Shown here: in pieces, positions 8,670-19,500 of the stretch | How the letters are laid out: each line of letters opens with the position of its first letter | Position numbering within the stretch: position 1 is the first letter of the stretch | DNA from: Granulicella sp. WH15 | GTDB lineage: Bacteria; Acidobacteriota; Terriglobia; Terriglobales; Acidobacteriaceae | Assembly (NCBI RefSeq): GCF_009914315.1 | Contig: NZ_CP042596.1 | Span: forward strand, 2,790,001-2,854,000 | Direction of reading: 5' to 3' | DNA: 64,000 bases | Program-made: the position numbers and the translations under genes | Notes under the pieces: generated by a model | Seen by the model: the letters and a program-made list of their open reading frames with translations, nothing else | Told to the model about the DNA's origin: nothing | Databases searched by the model: none

Positions 8670-9356
8670 ATGGGCGAATTCAAGCAGCTGACAGCAAGCG
8701 ACGGCCACACCCTCTCCGCCTACCAGGCCTCCCCCGCAGGCGAGCCGATCGGCGCGGTCGTACTGATCCAGGAGATCTTCGGACTCAACAAGGACATCCG
8801 CGGCCTGGCCGACGACTTCGCCAAGGAGGGCTACCTGGTACTGGCCCCGGCGACGATGGACCGCATCGAGCGCGGCGTTGAGCTGGGCTACGAGGGCGAC
8901 GACCTGAAGCGGGCCTTCGAGTTCTACGGCAAGCTCTCGGTCGATACGGCGATCCTGGACGTCGCGGCGGCCTATAAGGAGCTGGAGAAGGCGGGTAAGG
9001 GCATCGCCATCGTGGGCTACTGCTACGGCGGCCTGATGAGCTGGCTGAGCGCCACCCGCGGCGAGAACGTGGAGATGCAGCCGAGCTGCTGCGTCGGCTA
9101 CTACGCCGGCGGCATCGGCAACGTGGCCACCGAAGAGCCTTCCTGCCCGGTAATGTTGCACTTCGGCGAAGCCGACGACCACATCGGCTCGGACCAGATC
9201 AACGCCGTGCGCAACGCGCATCCCGAGGTCGAGATCTTCCTCTACGAGGGTGCGGGACACGCCTTCAGCAACCCCGGTCGTAAGAGCTTTGTACCGGCAG
9301 CGGCGAAGCTGGCGGGCGAGCGCACGCTGGAGTTTTTGAAGAATAACGTCGCTTAA
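8670..9356 (+). CDS. Dienelactone hydrolase family protein
   Basis: A 228-residue cytosolic alpha/beta hydrolase of classic dienelactone-hydrolase length. The active-site residues are Cys in IVGYCYGG (about residue 118), Asp in FGEADDHIG (about 171) and His in GAGHAFSNPG (about 200). The N-terminal VVLIQEIFGLNKDI matches the oxyanion-region signature of the family. Its natural role is hydrolysis of lactones such as carboxymethylenebutenolide, but no aromatic-degradation neighbours are present here, so the physiological substrate is open. It is the last gene before the rpsO leader. Confidence 0.88.
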   Translation: MGEFKQLTASDGHTLSAYQASPAGEPIGAVVLIQEIFGLNKDIRGLADDFAKEGYLVLAPATMDRIERGVELGYEGDDLKRAFEFYGKLSVDTAILDVAAAYKELEKAGKGIAIVGYCYGGLMSWLSATRGENVEMQPSCCVGYYAGGIGNVATEEPSCPVMLHFGEADDHIGSDQINAVRNAHPEVEIFLYEGAGHAFSNPGRKSFVPAAAKLAGERTLEFLKNNVA

Positions 9357-9408
9357 GAGGCCAAAATGGCCTGAGATCCACCCGACCTGTCCCAAAACAG
9401 GCGGCGAG

Positions 9409-9467
9409 TAGCATCGTTTTCCCGGTTTCTTTGCCCTATGTTCGCGGCATCCGGGGAAACGATGCTA
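9409..9467. promoter_or_regulatory. Long inverted repeat upstream of rpsO
   Basis: TAGCATCGTTTTCCCGG (9409-9425) pairs with CCGGGGAAACGATGCTA (9451-9467), 17-bp arms with one G-U, around a 25-nt loop. A small hairpin CCTGT-N7-ACAGG precedes it. No T run follows, so it is not a standard terminator. It lies 65-120 bases before rpsO, where S15 autoregulatory leader structures are found in other bacteria; whether it belongs to the mRNA is unknown. Confidence 0.5.
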
Positions 9468-9531
9468 TTCTTACATGGACACTTTAGAGTGGGAATAGAA
9501 GATCAGAGAAGATCAGGAGTAGAAACAGACT

Positions 9532-9798
9532 GTGCTGGCATCCGCAAAAAAGACTGACATCATTGAGAAGTTCCGCACGCATGACTCGGATACGGGTAGC
9601 CCCGAGGTCCAGATCGCGATTTTGACCGAACGTATCACCGAGCTCACCGAGCACTTCAAGACGCACAAGAAGGATCACGGCTCGCGCCGCGGCCTGCTGA
9701 TGCTGGTCAGCAAGCGCCGCCGCCTGCTCGACTACCTGAAGAAGTGCGACGCAGACCGCTACCGTGAAGTCATCGGCAAGCTCGGTATCCGCAAGTAA
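9532..9798 (+). CDS. rpsO: 30S ribosomal protein S15
   Basis: The 88-residue product has the S15 length and hallmark residues: the N-terminal helix, [20 protein letters not shown] (about 15-34), [16 protein letters not shown] and the C-terminal [14 protein letters not shown]15 binds the 16S rRNA central domain and helps form bridge B4 with the 50S subunit. The start codon is GTG at 9532 with AGGAG at 9515-9519, a slightly long spacing of 12 bases. It precedes pnp, the conserved rpsO-pnp arrangement. Confidence 0.97.
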   Translation: MLASAKKTDIIEKFRTHDSDTGSPEVQIAILTERITELTEHFKTHKKDHGSRRGLLMLVSKRRRLLDYLKKCDADRYREVIGKLGIRK

Positions 9799-10152
9799 AC
9801 GAAGCAGTTCTGGGAATCCGTCTCCATGGAATCGCGTACTTCCCTACCCGCCGCCTCAGCAGGCTTCGCGCATCGGCTCACACGACCGTGCCGCAGGAGC
9901 CGCTGACGATGCTGCTGGGAAAGTACGCGTCCTCCCCTCGACTCCTCCCGGAAGAGCCTTCCGATTGCACCCAGCTTTCCAATTCAGTATTCGATCTGGT
10001 TTCCGCATCACGGCGCAGTTCGCCGGTCGCACTCTGCGCGCCGACTGAGCTGCGCTTTCCCGCGTCTTGATGCCGCAGCTTCGGCGGACGCGCCTAAGTT
10101 CCTAATACAGTAATACTTATCGCTTGCACCTGAGAGAAGAGGGCGCACCAAT
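9799..10152 (+). other. rpsO-pnp intergenic region, no gene seen
   Basis: These 354 bases hold short open frames (for example from 9764 and 9888), but they have C/T-biased codons unlike the neighbours, no convincing ribosome-binding sites and low-complexity Ser/Pro/Arg translations. I see no clear terminator after rpsO. The last 60 bases (TAATACAGTAATACTTATC, 10102-10120) are A+T-rich relative to the surroundings and may hold the pnp promoter. GAGAGAAGAGGG lies just before the pnp start. Confidence 0.5.
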
Positions 10153-12558
<2,406 letters not shown>

Positions 12559-12565
12559 GACAAGT

Positions 12566-12608
12566 AAAAGTAAAAAAGCCACGCTTAATGCGTGGCTTTT
12601 TTACTTTT
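12566..12608 (+). terminator. Rho-independent terminator of pnp
   Basis: AAAAAAGCCACGC (12572-12584) pairs with GCGTGGCTTTTTT (12590-12602) around a short TTAAT loop, and the outer bases AAAAGT/ACTTTT extend the stem. The T run in both directions makes it potentially bidirectional; it begins 7 bases after the pnp stop. Confidence 0.93.
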
Positions 12609-12611
12609 AAC

Positions 12612-12822
12612 AAGACAGTCCTGCCGGACGGGCCCGCTACGCGCGGGGCGGTCACTTCGTGACGCGTATACCTTGTCTCGGTGAGTTCAACATCATGGGG
12701 CCTCCCGCTGGTCGGCAACAAGAATCTTTCTTCCCGACCAACGGGAGGGCCGAGGATGCCAATTGCCTTGCAGCATCGAGAACCGCACGAAGTGCCCCGT
12801 CCGGTAGGACAGATTTTAAGGC
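12612..12822. repeat. REP/BIME-like intergenic element, copy B (large inverted pair)
   Basis: A roughly 210-bp imperfect palindrome. Left arm: GACAGTCCTGCCGGACGGG, box 1-like GTCACTTCGTGACG (12651-12664) and box 2 CCTCCCGCTGGTCGG (12701-12715). Right arm: CCCGACCAACGGGAGG (12733-12748), box 1 GAACCGCACGAAGTGCC (12780-12796) and CCCCGTCCGGTAGGACAG. The same boxes occur in copies A and C. It separates pnp from the convergent quinone oxidoreductase and overlaps the last codons of the latter. Confidence 0.75.
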
Positions 12823-13785
12823 AGTAAGAGCAGTTTGCCAGTGGTCTTGCGTGACTCCAGCTCGCGCTGCGCCTGCGCGGCCTCAGTCAACGGATAGGTG
12901 TGCTCGATCCGCAGCTTGAGCGATCCATCGGCGACCCAGCGGAAGATATCCCCGGCGCGCTGCTCGAGATCTTCCCTCGTGGCAACATAGTCCTTAAGCG
13001 TGGGCCGCGTTACGTACAGCGACCCCATCGTGGACAGCCGGATCAGGTCGAAGGGGGGCACCGCGCCGGAGGCTCCGCCGAAGAGCACCAGCGTTCCCCT
13101 GGGGCGGAGGCATTGCAGCGACTGCTCGAAGGTGGTCTTACCGACCGAATCGTAGACGACCGGCAGCCCGGCTCCGTTGGTAAGCACCTTGACCCGGGCC
13201 ACGACATCCTCCTGCGTGTACAGGATGACCTCATCGGCTCCGGCGGCGCGGGCCAGCGTGGCCTTAGCTTCGGTGGAGACGGTTGTGATGACGCGGACGC
13301 CAAGGCGCTTGGCCAACTGGATGAGCAGCAGCCCCGTGCCACCGGCTCCGGCGTGGATGAGGATGGTGTCGCCGGACTTCGGGACGAAGGTGGAGTAGAC
13401 GAGGTAGTGGGCAGTCATGCCCTGCAGAATGGCTGCGGCGGCCTGCTGGGTGGAGATACCGTCGGGGATGGCCACCAGTCGGTCGACCGGCGCTAAAGCC
13501 TCCTCCGCATAGGTGCCGGGGATGCCGCACCAGGCCACGCGATCACCGGGCTTGACGGTGGTGACGCCAGGGCCAACGGAGAGGACGGTTCCGGCGGCCT
13601 CCTGCCCCAGCGTGTAGGGGAGTTGTGCGGGATAGCGGCCCTCTCGGAAGTAAGTATCGATAAAGTTGACACCGGAGGCTTCGATGCGGATGAGGGCCTG
13701 TCCGGCGGCGGGGTTGGGGGGTGGGCAGCTCTACCGGGGTGAGGACTTCAGGGCCGCCGGTGGTAAGGATCTGGATGGCTTTCAC
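12816..13785 (-). pseudogene. Quinone oxidoreductase (zinc-independent MDR family), frameshifted
   Basis: Two frames together encode one QOR-type protein of about 322 residues. The first 25 residues (MKAIQILTTGGPEVLTPVELP) read from 13785; the rest (GQALIRIEASGVNFIDTYF, PGDRVAWCGIPGTYAEEAL, then GILIHAGAGGTGLLLIQLAK-like nucleotide-binding region and FGGASGAVPPFDLIRL) reads in another frame to 12816. The total span is 970 bases, one more than a multiple of three, so one extra base is present. The switch falls near the homopolymers at 13710-13721 (GGGG and GGGGGG on the plus strand). It could be a genuine inactivating mutation or a sequencing error. The intact enzyme would reduce quinones with NADPH. 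Confidence 0.88.
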
Positions 13786-13809
13786 GGAGCACTCTCGTTC
13801 TGGAGATAG

Positions 13810-14118
13810 TTACGTTGCGGGGATCGGCGCGGGTTGGACTGAGTACCGCTTGACGACCACGCCGGAGGTCTCGAAGTGGGTGACACGGTGGCCGTCGCCG
13901 TGGCCGAGGAAGATGGCCTTGCGCAGCAGCATGATGAGCGGGCGGGATTCGTCCTCGAAGAAGCGGCCTGTGGCTCGGTCGTAGTCCACGACCAGGTTGT
14001 AGGCGAGGTGGCACTTGGGGCAGGAGATCTGGTCTTCGAGCGTGCGATGGAAGGAGGCTTCGGGCAGCGGGCCGATGGGGTCAGTACCGGAGAGGATGGC
14101 GGCGATGGTCAGGTTCAT
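13810..14118 (-). CDS. Conserved hypothetical protein (102 aa)
   Basis: A soluble small protein with one CxxC pair (SCPKCHLAYNLVVDYD, about residues 32-47) that could be half of a zinc ribbon or a redox pair, and a His-rich stretch (LGHGDGHRVTHFETSG). No known function. It lies 24 bases upstream of the frameshifted quinone oxidoreductase on the same strand, so the two are probably co-transcribed. No strong ribosome-binding site precedes ATG 14118. Confidence 0.6.
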   Translation of the reverse strand: MNLTIAAILSGTDPIGPLPEASFHRTLEDQISCPKCHLAYNLVVDYDRATGRFFEDESRPLIMLLRKAIFLGHGDGHRVTHFETSGVVVKRYSVQPAPIPAT

Positions 14119-14151
14119 AGGAGCTTCGTGTGGCGTTTAAAATTCTAGCTT

Positions 14152-14219
14152 TCGACCAGCGGGAGGACCGAAGAAGATCATCCCGCCTATGCAGCCCCGA
14201 GAACCGCACGAAGTGCTAT
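14152..14219. repeat. REP/BIME-like intergenic element, copy C (single unit)
   Basis: One half-element: box 2 TTCGACCAGCGGGAGGACCG (14152-14171), then 30 bases, then CCCCGAGAACCGCACGAAG (box 1, 14196-14214). It matches the right arms of copies A and B, and its end provides the stop codon region of the glycosyltransferase gene at 14216. No partner arm is present, so it cannot form the large palindrome. Confidence 0.7.
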
Positions 14220-15202
14220 TGCAGGAGTGATTCTTCCGAAGAACGCAGGCGAAGGATACGGTCTACAGCATAGGGAGCGCGCTGGTTGGCGGTATGGAAG
14301 TGGCGGACCTGCAGTTCACCGAGCAGGCCGATACCCATCATCTGGATGCCGCCCAGAAGCAGCACGGTGGCGATGGCGAAGAGCGGCGCGTGGTCCTGAT
14401 GGACGTGGCCGTGGGTGACCAGCTTGAGCAGCAGCAGAAAGCTCGCAAGCCCGGAGCCGGAGAGGATGCCGAGCGCGCCGAAGGTCCCGAAGAAGTGCAG
14501 CGGGCGCGTCATGTACTTGAGCAGGAAGCGGATGGTGAGCAGGTCGAAGAAGACCCGGAAGGTGCGCGAGAGGCCGTAGTGCGACTTCCCTGCCGTGCGC
14601 GCGGGGTTCGAGATGGGGATCTCACAGATACTGGCTCCATACCAGCTTGCCAGCGCGGGGATGAAGCGGTGCATCTCGCCGTAGAGCGGAATGTTCTGGA
14701 TAACCTCGCGGCGGTAGGCCTTGAAGGTGGTGCCGAAGTCATGGATCTCGACGCCGGAGAGCGCGGCCATCAGCCAGTTGGCGGCGCGGGAGGGGATGCG
14801 GCGGAAGAAGAAGTTGTCAGCGCGCTGGTAGCGCCAGCCGCTGACGACGTCGTAGCCTTCTTCGAGCTTGACCAGGAACTGGGGGATCTCGTTGGGATCG
14901 TGCTGCAGGTCACCGTCCATTGCCAGAATGAACTCGCCCTGGGCGTGGTCGAAGCCAGCCGCGAGGGCGCTGGTCTGGCCGAAGTTGCGGCGGAGCTTGA
15001 TGACGAGGACGCGGGAGTCGACGGCGGCGATCTCTTCGAGCAGCCGATAGGTGCGGTCGCGGGAGCCGTCGTCGACGAAGACCAGCTCGAAGGTGTCGTT
15101 GCCCTGCTCCATGACGGCCTTCAGGCGGTCGTAGAGCGTGGTTACGTTCTCTTCCTCGTTGTGGAACGGCACGACGATGGAGTACTTAGGCACTGCATCC
15201 AT
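14216..15202 (-). CDS. Glycosyltransferase family 2 (dolichol-phosphate-mannose-synthase/ArnC-like)
   Basis: The protein has a GT-A domain (KYSIVVPFHNEEENVTTLYD at the N-terminus; metal-binding DGDLQHDPNE near residue 95) and two C-terminal transmembrane helices (FGALGILSGSGLASFLLLL and APLFAIATVLLLGGIQMMGIGLL), the layout of polyprenyl-phosphate sugar transferases such as ArnC or GtrB. It probably moves a sugar from a nucleotide donor to undecaprenyl phosphate at the inner face of the membrane. ATG 15202 (MDAVPKYS) is chosen; GTG/ATG at 15229 would add nine poorly conserved residues. Confidence 0.88.
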   Translation of the reverse strand: MDAVPKYSIVVPFHNEEENVTTLYDRLKAVMEQGNDTFELVFVDDGSRDRTYRLLEEIAAVDSRVLVIKLRRNFGQTSALAAGFDHAQGEFILAMDGDLQHDPNEIPQFLVKLEEGYDVVSGWRYQRADNFFFRRIPSRAANWLMAALSGVEIHDFGTTFKAYRREVIQNIPLYGEMHRFIPALASWYGASICEIPISNPARTAGKSHYGLSRTFRVFFDLLTIRFLLKYMTRPLHFFGTFGALGILSGSGLASFLLLLKLVTHGHVHQDHAPLFAIATVLLLGGIQMMGIGLLGELQVRHFHTANQRAPYAVDRILRLRSSEESLLQ

Positions 15203-15229
15203 GATAGCGCGGGTTGCCTCGCTTACCAA

Positions 15230-15300
15230 AAAACAACGGCAAAAACGCCCTAGCGCCGGGCAGGCGGCACTACGTGCTGTCCTCGACGCTTCGCGTAAAA
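15230..15300. repeat. Dispersed intergenic element, copy D (reverse orientation)
   Basis: Read on the minus strand it contains CAGCACGTAGTGCCGCCTGC, then CCGGCGCTAGGGCGTTTTTG, matching copy E and the tail of copy A. It lacks box 2. It fills almost the whole gap between the multicopper oxidase stop and the glycosyltransferase start, and its T run (minus strand) could terminate transcripts. Confidence 0.65.
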
Positions 15301-15304
15301 ACTC

Positions 15305-16939
15305 TCAGGCGATGACGTCGTAGGGGCGCATCATGTCGTTGGCCTCGTGCTCCAGGATGTGGCAGTGCCAGAGGTAACGGCCCGCGTAGCCCTCAAACGG
15401 GATAATGATGCGGGTGACTGTGCCGGACGGGCACTGGATGACGTCCTTCCAGCCCATCTCGTGCGGCGCGGGCGGCAGCACCGGGCCGGTGGGCTGGACA
15501 GATTCGTTGTCCAGATAGGCATCGGTGGAGATGCTCTGGCGGTCGAGGAGCTGGAAGCGGACCAGATGCAGATGAATGGGGTGAGTGTCCTCGGTCAGGT
15601 TGATGAGTGACCAGATCTCGGTGGAGCCAAGCTTGACCGTCTCGGTGACAGGCTCGGCCCAGTGCTTGCGGTTCAGCAGCATCACCATCGGCTCGCCGTT
15701 GTCCTGGTCGAACTCGTTGAGGGTCATCAGGCGAGTGCGGACGGCCTGCGACTCGGGGATACGGGGAACGGGGCGAAGGGTGGCCGGGAGCTGGCTGGTG
15801 TCTTCAACCGGCGTGGAAGAGACGCGAAACTCAACCAGCTCCAGCGAGTCGCTGACCAAACGGATGTGCTGGCCGGGGGCGCGGGAGAAGTCGACGATGA
15901 GGTCGGTGCGCTCGGCTGGGGCCAGGACGAGGCGCTTCATCTCCACCGGCACGGGGAGCAGGCCCTGATCGGAGCCGATGACGTGGAAGCTCTGGCCGTT
16001 CGAGAGGCCGAGGGAGAAGAAGCGAGAGTTGGCCGTGTTGGCGATGCGCAGGCGGTAGCGGCGCGGCTCGACCGGGTGGAAGGGCTGGACCTTGCCGTTG
16101 ACCACCATGGCGTCGCCGAGGAACTCCTGCGCCCAGGCCCCCTCGTCGGGTGGGTTGGGGTAGAAGAGTTGGCCGTTGGGGTCGAAGCTGCGGTCGTAGA
16201 GGAGCAGAGGCAACTCGTGGGGACCGGTGGGGAGGTTGAGGGTGGCTTCGTGCTCATCGCGGATGAGGTAGAAGCCCATGAGGCCCGCAAAGACGTTGAG
16301 GCGGCTGACGCCCATCGCGTGGTCGTGCATCCAGAGGGTCGTGGCGTCCTGGCGGTTGGGGTAGAAACAGAGCTTCGAGTGGCCGGGGCCGAACCAGTCC
16401 TCGGGGTAGCCGTCGCTGATGGAAGGGACGCTCGCCCCGTGCATGTGGGTGACGGTGCGGGTCTCGGGGGCGTCGGCGAGGCTGTGCGGCATCCCCTGCA
16501 TAGGGGTGTCGAGCGGGAGGATGTGTTTGGCGGGCAGGTCGTTGGTCCACTCGATGAGGACGCCCTCGTTCGAGCGGGCCTCGATGAGAATGGGGGCGAG
16601 GGTGTCGCCGTAGCTCCAGAGCTTGGCGGGGGGTAGATCGCGGTGGAGCGAGGCGGTGATCTCGTGGATGCGGACGCGGTAGTAGGGGGCGTCGGTGGCG
16701 TTGTGCGCGGGGGAGGAGCGGCGGTCTACCGGGCGCAAGAGCTGGGGCAGCGGAAGCGGGTCGACGAATGGGGTAAGCTTGCGAGCGTCGAGGGTTCTCC
16801 GGGTGCGAGGGGAGGACGACGGCATGGACATGCCGGACATCTGGGCCAGCCCGCTCTTGCGCAGGAGCGGGAGGACGGCTGCGGCGGCACCCCGGGCGAG
16901 GAGACGGCGGCGGGTCCACGAGTTTGTCTTTTTTGCCAT
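15305..16939 (-). CDS. Multicopper oxidase (CotA/bilirubin-oxidase-like), Tat-exported
   Basis: The 544-residue protein begins with a twin-arginine signal (TRRRLLARGAAAAVLPLL) and has three cupredoxin domains. Copper ligands are visible: THMHGAS (about 140), TLWMHDHAMG (about 190), HPIHLHLVRF (about 455) and HCHILEHEANDMM (about 520), which supplies the type 1 Cys and probable axial Met. The SDGYPEDWF and PTGPVLPPAPHEMGWKDV segments fit the CotA branch. It would oxidise phenolics, bilirubin or metal ions with reduction of O2 in the periplasm. A much longer in-frame ORF to 17326 exists but its upstream 129 codons overlap the phosphoesterase gene and are artefactual. Confidence 0.92.
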   Translation of the reverse strand: MAKKTNSWTRRRLLARGAAAAVLPLLRKSGLAQMSGMSMPSSSPRTRRTLDARKLTPFVDPLPLPQLLRPVDRRSSPAHNATDAPYYRVRIHEITASLHRDLPPAKLWSYGDTLAPILIEARSNEGVLIEWTNDLPAKHILPLDTPMQGMPHSLADAPETRTVTHMHGASVPSISDGYPEDWFGPGHSKLCFYPNRQDATTLWMHDHAMGVSRLNVFAGLMGFYLIRDEHEATLNLPTGPHELPLLLYDRSFDPNGQLFYPNPPDEGAWAQEFLGDAMVVNGKVQPFHPVEPRRYRLRIANTANSRFFSLGLSNGQSFHVIGSDQGLLPVPVEMKRLVLAPAERTDLIVDFSRAPGQHIRLVSDSLELVEFRVSSTPVEDTSQLPATLRPVPRIPESQAVRTRLMTLNEFDQDNGEPMVMLLNRKHWAEPVTETVKLGSTEIWSLINLTEDTHPIHLHLVRFQLLDRQSISTDAYLDNESVQPTGPVLPPAPHEMGWKDVIQCPSGTVTRIIIPFEGYAGRYLWHCHILEHEANDMMRPYDVIA

Positions 16940-16958
16940 TTGGAATGGAGTTCTGATC

Positions 16959-16980
16959 GGGCGGAACGGGTGTTCCGCCC
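16959..16980. repeat. Perfect hairpin between phosphoesterase and multicopper oxidase genes
   Basis: GGGCGGAAC (16959-16967) pairs with GTTCCGCCC (16972-16980) around a four-base loop, 20 bases upstream of the oxidase start. No T run follows on the minus strand, so it may be an mRNA processing or attenuation structure within a phosphoesterase-oxidase transcript rather than a terminator. Confidence 0.5.
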
Positions 16981-17001
16981 GAGATGTGCCGGAGATAGCC
17001 C

Positions 17002-18618
17002 TTAGTTGGACGGCTGGGGCTGGCCGGTGGTGGGGTTCAGGACAAGCTTCCGCGGGGTGCGGGGCTTGCGGGTGAAGTCGAACAGGTTGTTCAGCGGGCC
17101 GGACTGGGCATCGAAGGAACCTGCACCGAGGCGCTTGCCGTCGAGGAAGATGTCTTCGATGAAGCGCAGGATGGAAGTCTGGTCGGTGAGGGTGTGATCG
17201 ACGAAGTTGGCCTTGGCCCAGGGCGAGACGACGATGAGCGGCAGGCGTGGGCCGTAGCCGCAGCGGCCCTGCGCGTGGAGCGTGGCCGGGTCTACGCCGG
17301 GCAGCGCCGTGGAGCCGTCGCCGCACTTGCCGGGGCCGTCGTAGGCGTCAGCCTTGGTGGCGGAGCCGTTGACGATCTTGCTGGAGGCATGGTCGTACCA
17401 GCCGTCGGAGTCGTCGTAGGCGATGATGACGGCGGTGTGCTCCCAGTCGGGCTGCTGTTGGAGGAAGTTGATGACGCCGACGACGAACTCCTGCTCGTCG
17501 AGCGGGGTGGAGTAGCCCGCGTGGCCGTCCTGATAGCCCGGAGCCTTCAGGTAGCTGACGGCGGGAAAGTTACCCGCCTTGACGGCGTCGAAGAAGTCGT
17601 GGGTATCGTACTGGTGGTTGGCCGCGCCGTCCTGATTGGTGGCGATGGTGGTTGCCGACTGCGGACGGACGTGCTGGGGGTTGGCGGTGGACTTGTAGTA
17701 CTGGAAGGGCTCGTGGTGGGGCAAGTAGTCGCGCTTGTTCGACTTGGCCAGACCCACGTTGCTGCGGCGGCAGTCGGTGGAGCCGTTGGCGTTGACGGCG
17801 GTGAGATCGAAGCCGCCCTGGAACCAGCCCCAGGAGACGTTGGCCGCAGTGAGGCGGTCGCCGATGTTCGGGCCGGTCATGTGGACGAGGGCGTCGGAGG
17901 TACTGGAGCAGAGGTCGCCGGTGGGCTGGGGGTCACCAATCATGGTGAGGCCGCCGTTGCCGTCGGGGATGAGGCTGCCACCGCCATTCTGGTCGCTGAC
18001 GGCTCCGTTGGTCTGGCCGGAGATGAGGTTGATGGCTCCGGGAGTGGATGGCCCGAAGGTGGTGTTGAAGTGGTTGTCGCTCATGGCGAAGTGCTGGGCG
18101 TAGTTCCAGTAGGCGGTGACGGTGTTGCCGTCGTAGAAGCCCATGGTGAGGCCGGCGGTGGAGGCGATGCCGGACCTGTCGCCGGGGACCTTGGGGCCGT
18201 CGGGGCGGCCGACCGACTTGGGAAAGAGGTCCATCTTGCCGCCGTTGAAGCCCATCTGCTCGGCCCCGTAGGAGTGGTCCTGGTCGGCGGTGGCGGCCTG
18301 GGCGCGGGAGAGGCGGAAGGGGTTGGCCTTCCCTGCTCCGTTGGCCTCGTTGAGGAAGTTGGGGTTCTCGGTGAGGAGCTTGCCTGAGAGGCCGTTGACC
18401 TTCGGGGTCTTGGGGAGCGCGGTGAAGGCGGGTTCGCCTGCGGGGTTCAAGGCGTGGGGGTAGGTGGCGAAGTAGTGGTCGAAGGAGACGTTCTCCTGGA
18501 AGATGACGACTACGTGCTTGATGGCGTCCTGGGGACGGATGGGTGCGGCGGCAGTGAGCGGCGTGGCCGCTAGAAGGGAGGCAAGGACGAAGGAGGTGGT
18601 CTTACGGAGACAGTGCAT
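17002..18618 (-). CDS. Secreted phosphoesterase (phospholipase C/acid phosphatase family, PF04185)
   Basis: The 538-residue protein has a Sec signal (MHCLRKTTSFVLASLLAATPLTAAA) and the family's N-terminal metal site IKHVVVIFQENVSFDHYFATYPH (E and N ligands, His-Tyr-Phe). Further ligands fall in AMSDNHFNTTFGPSTPG, where Thr is the expected nucleophile region, and in IIAYDDSDGWYDHASS. The C-terminal half RLPLIVVSPWAKANFVDHTLTD is the conserved last strand. It cleaves phosphate or phosphodiester bonds outside the cytoplasm; PLC versus acid phosphatase activity cannot be decided by reading. It lies 62 bases upstream of the multicopper oxidase on the same strand. Confidence 0.9.
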   Translation of the reverse strand: MHCLRKTTSFVLASLLAATPLTAAAPIRPQDAIKHVVVIFQENVSFDHYFATYPHALNPAGEPAFTALPKTPKVNGLSGKLLTENPNFLNEANGAGKANPFRLSRAQAATADQDHSYGAEQMGFNGGKMDLFPKSVGRPDGPKVPGDRSGIASTAGLTMGFYDGNTVTAYWNYAQHFAMSDNHFNTTFGPSTPGAINLISGQTNGAVSDQNGGGSLIPDGNGGLTMIGDPQPTGDLCSSTSDALVHMTGPNIGDRLTAANVSWGWFQGGFDLTAVNANGSTDCRRSNVGLAKSNKRDYLPHHEPFQYYKSTANPQHVRPQSATTIATNQDGAANHQYDTHDFFDAVKAGNFPAVSYLKAPGYQDGHAGYSTPLDEQEFVVGVINFLQQQPDWEHTAVIIAYDDSDGWYDHASSKIVNGSATKADAYDGPGKCGDGSTALPGVDPATLHAQGRCGYGPRLPLIVVSPWAKANFVDHTLTDQTSILRFIEDIFLDGKRLGAGSFDAQSGPLNNLFDFTRKPRTPRKLVLNPTTGQPQPSN

Positions 18619-18830
18619 GGAAGCCCTCTCTTCGAATATGACATATCGAGGTGAGGGATGGGTGAAGGTTGGTGTACGAGTGGACGGCTCAGTCCGGGAT
18701 AAAGGCCTCGGAGTTGTGGGATAACGTGATCCAATGGAGGCTCAGCCAACTGGCGGGACGATGTCTTGCCCGCTATGCTACAGCTTCGGCCGGATTCCAT
18801 CGCAGCAACAGACCACTTTGAAGGATCGGT

Positions 18831-19400
18831 ATGGCATTGAACGAGCAGAAGATTCGCTGTGCGTGGGCGGAGAGCGACGCCCTGATGCGGAGCTATCACG
18901 ATGAAGAGTGGGGCGTGCCCGAGCATGACAGCCGCGCTCTTTGGGAGCTGCTGATGCTCGAAGGGTTTCAGGCCGGGCTGGCCTGGATCATCATTCTGCG
19001 CAAGCGGGATGCGTTTCGGAAGGCGTTCAAGGGGTTCGATCCGGAGGTGGTGGCGCGGTTCGGCGAGAAGGATATCGCGCGCATGATGGAGGATGCCGGG
19101 ATCGTGAGGGCGCGGGCGAAGATCGAGGCTACGATCGGTGGGGCGAAGGCTTATCTCGCGATGCGGGATGCGGGGGAGGATTTCTCCAGCTTTATCTGGG
19201 GGTTTGTGAAGGGGAAGGCGGTGCAGAATACCGGGGCGGTTCCGGCCAGTAGTGAGCTGTCGGTGGAGGTGTCCAAGGCTCTGAAGAAGAAGGGATTCAA
19301 GTTTGTGGGGCCGGTGATTGTGTATGCGTTTTTGCAGGCCGCCGGGGTGGTGAATGACCATGCGGAAGGGTGTTTTCGGCGGAAGGTCGTGAGGAAGTAG
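18831..19400 (+). CDS. tag: DNA-3-methyladenine glycosylase I
   Basis: The 189-residue product matches Tag in length and in motifs: RCAWAESDALMRSYHDEEWG at the N-terminus (Cys and His zinc ligands), FQAGLAWIIILRKRDAFRKA (the helix with the base-recognition residues), FIWGFVKGKAV and the C-terminal FVGPVIVYAFLQAAGVVNDH followed by AEGCF, which supplies the remaining His and Cys of the zinc snap. It removes 3-methyladenine from alkylated DNA. It diverges from the phosphoesterase gene across about 210 bases. Confidence 0.95.
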   Translation: MALNEQKIRCAWAESDALMRSYHDEEWGVPEHDSRALWELLMLEGFQAGLAWIIILRKRDAFRKAFKGFDPEVVARFGEKDIARMMEDAGIVRARAKIEATIGGAKAYLAMRDAGEDFSSFIWGFVKGKAVQNTGAVPASSELSVEVSKALKKKGFKFVGPVIVYAFLQAAGVVNDHAEGCFRRKVVRK

Positions 19401-19404
19401 CAGG

Positions 19405-19472
19405 AATACGCGCAGCGTCCAGTACCGCACGAAGTGCCACCCGCCCGGCGTTAGAGCGTTTTTGTTGTTGTC
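19405..19472. repeat. Dispersed intergenic element, copy E
   Basis: AATACGCGCAGCGTCCAGTA followed by CCGCACGAAGTGCCACCCGC and CCGGCGTTAGAGCGTTTTTG. It is the forward counterpart of copy D (about 80 percent alike by eye) and shares box 1 and the tail with copy A. It begins a few bases after the tag stop. Confidence 0.7.
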
Positions 19473-19500
19473 CCTGTGGCTGAGTAAAGAAAGCATACCT

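Noticed and set aside
2069..9356. Recent duplication of the two dienelactone hydrolases
   Set aside because: They share only the family motifs and differ in length and most residues; they are distant paralogues.
15305..17326. Multicopper oxidase starting 129 codons earlier
   Set aside because: The extension overlaps the phosphoesterase coding region and is Pro/Arg-rich noise; the Tat signal at 16939 fixes the start.
17194..18387. 397-residue plus-strand frame opposite the phosphoesterase
   Set aside because: Gly/Val/Glu-repetitive shadow with no site or motif.
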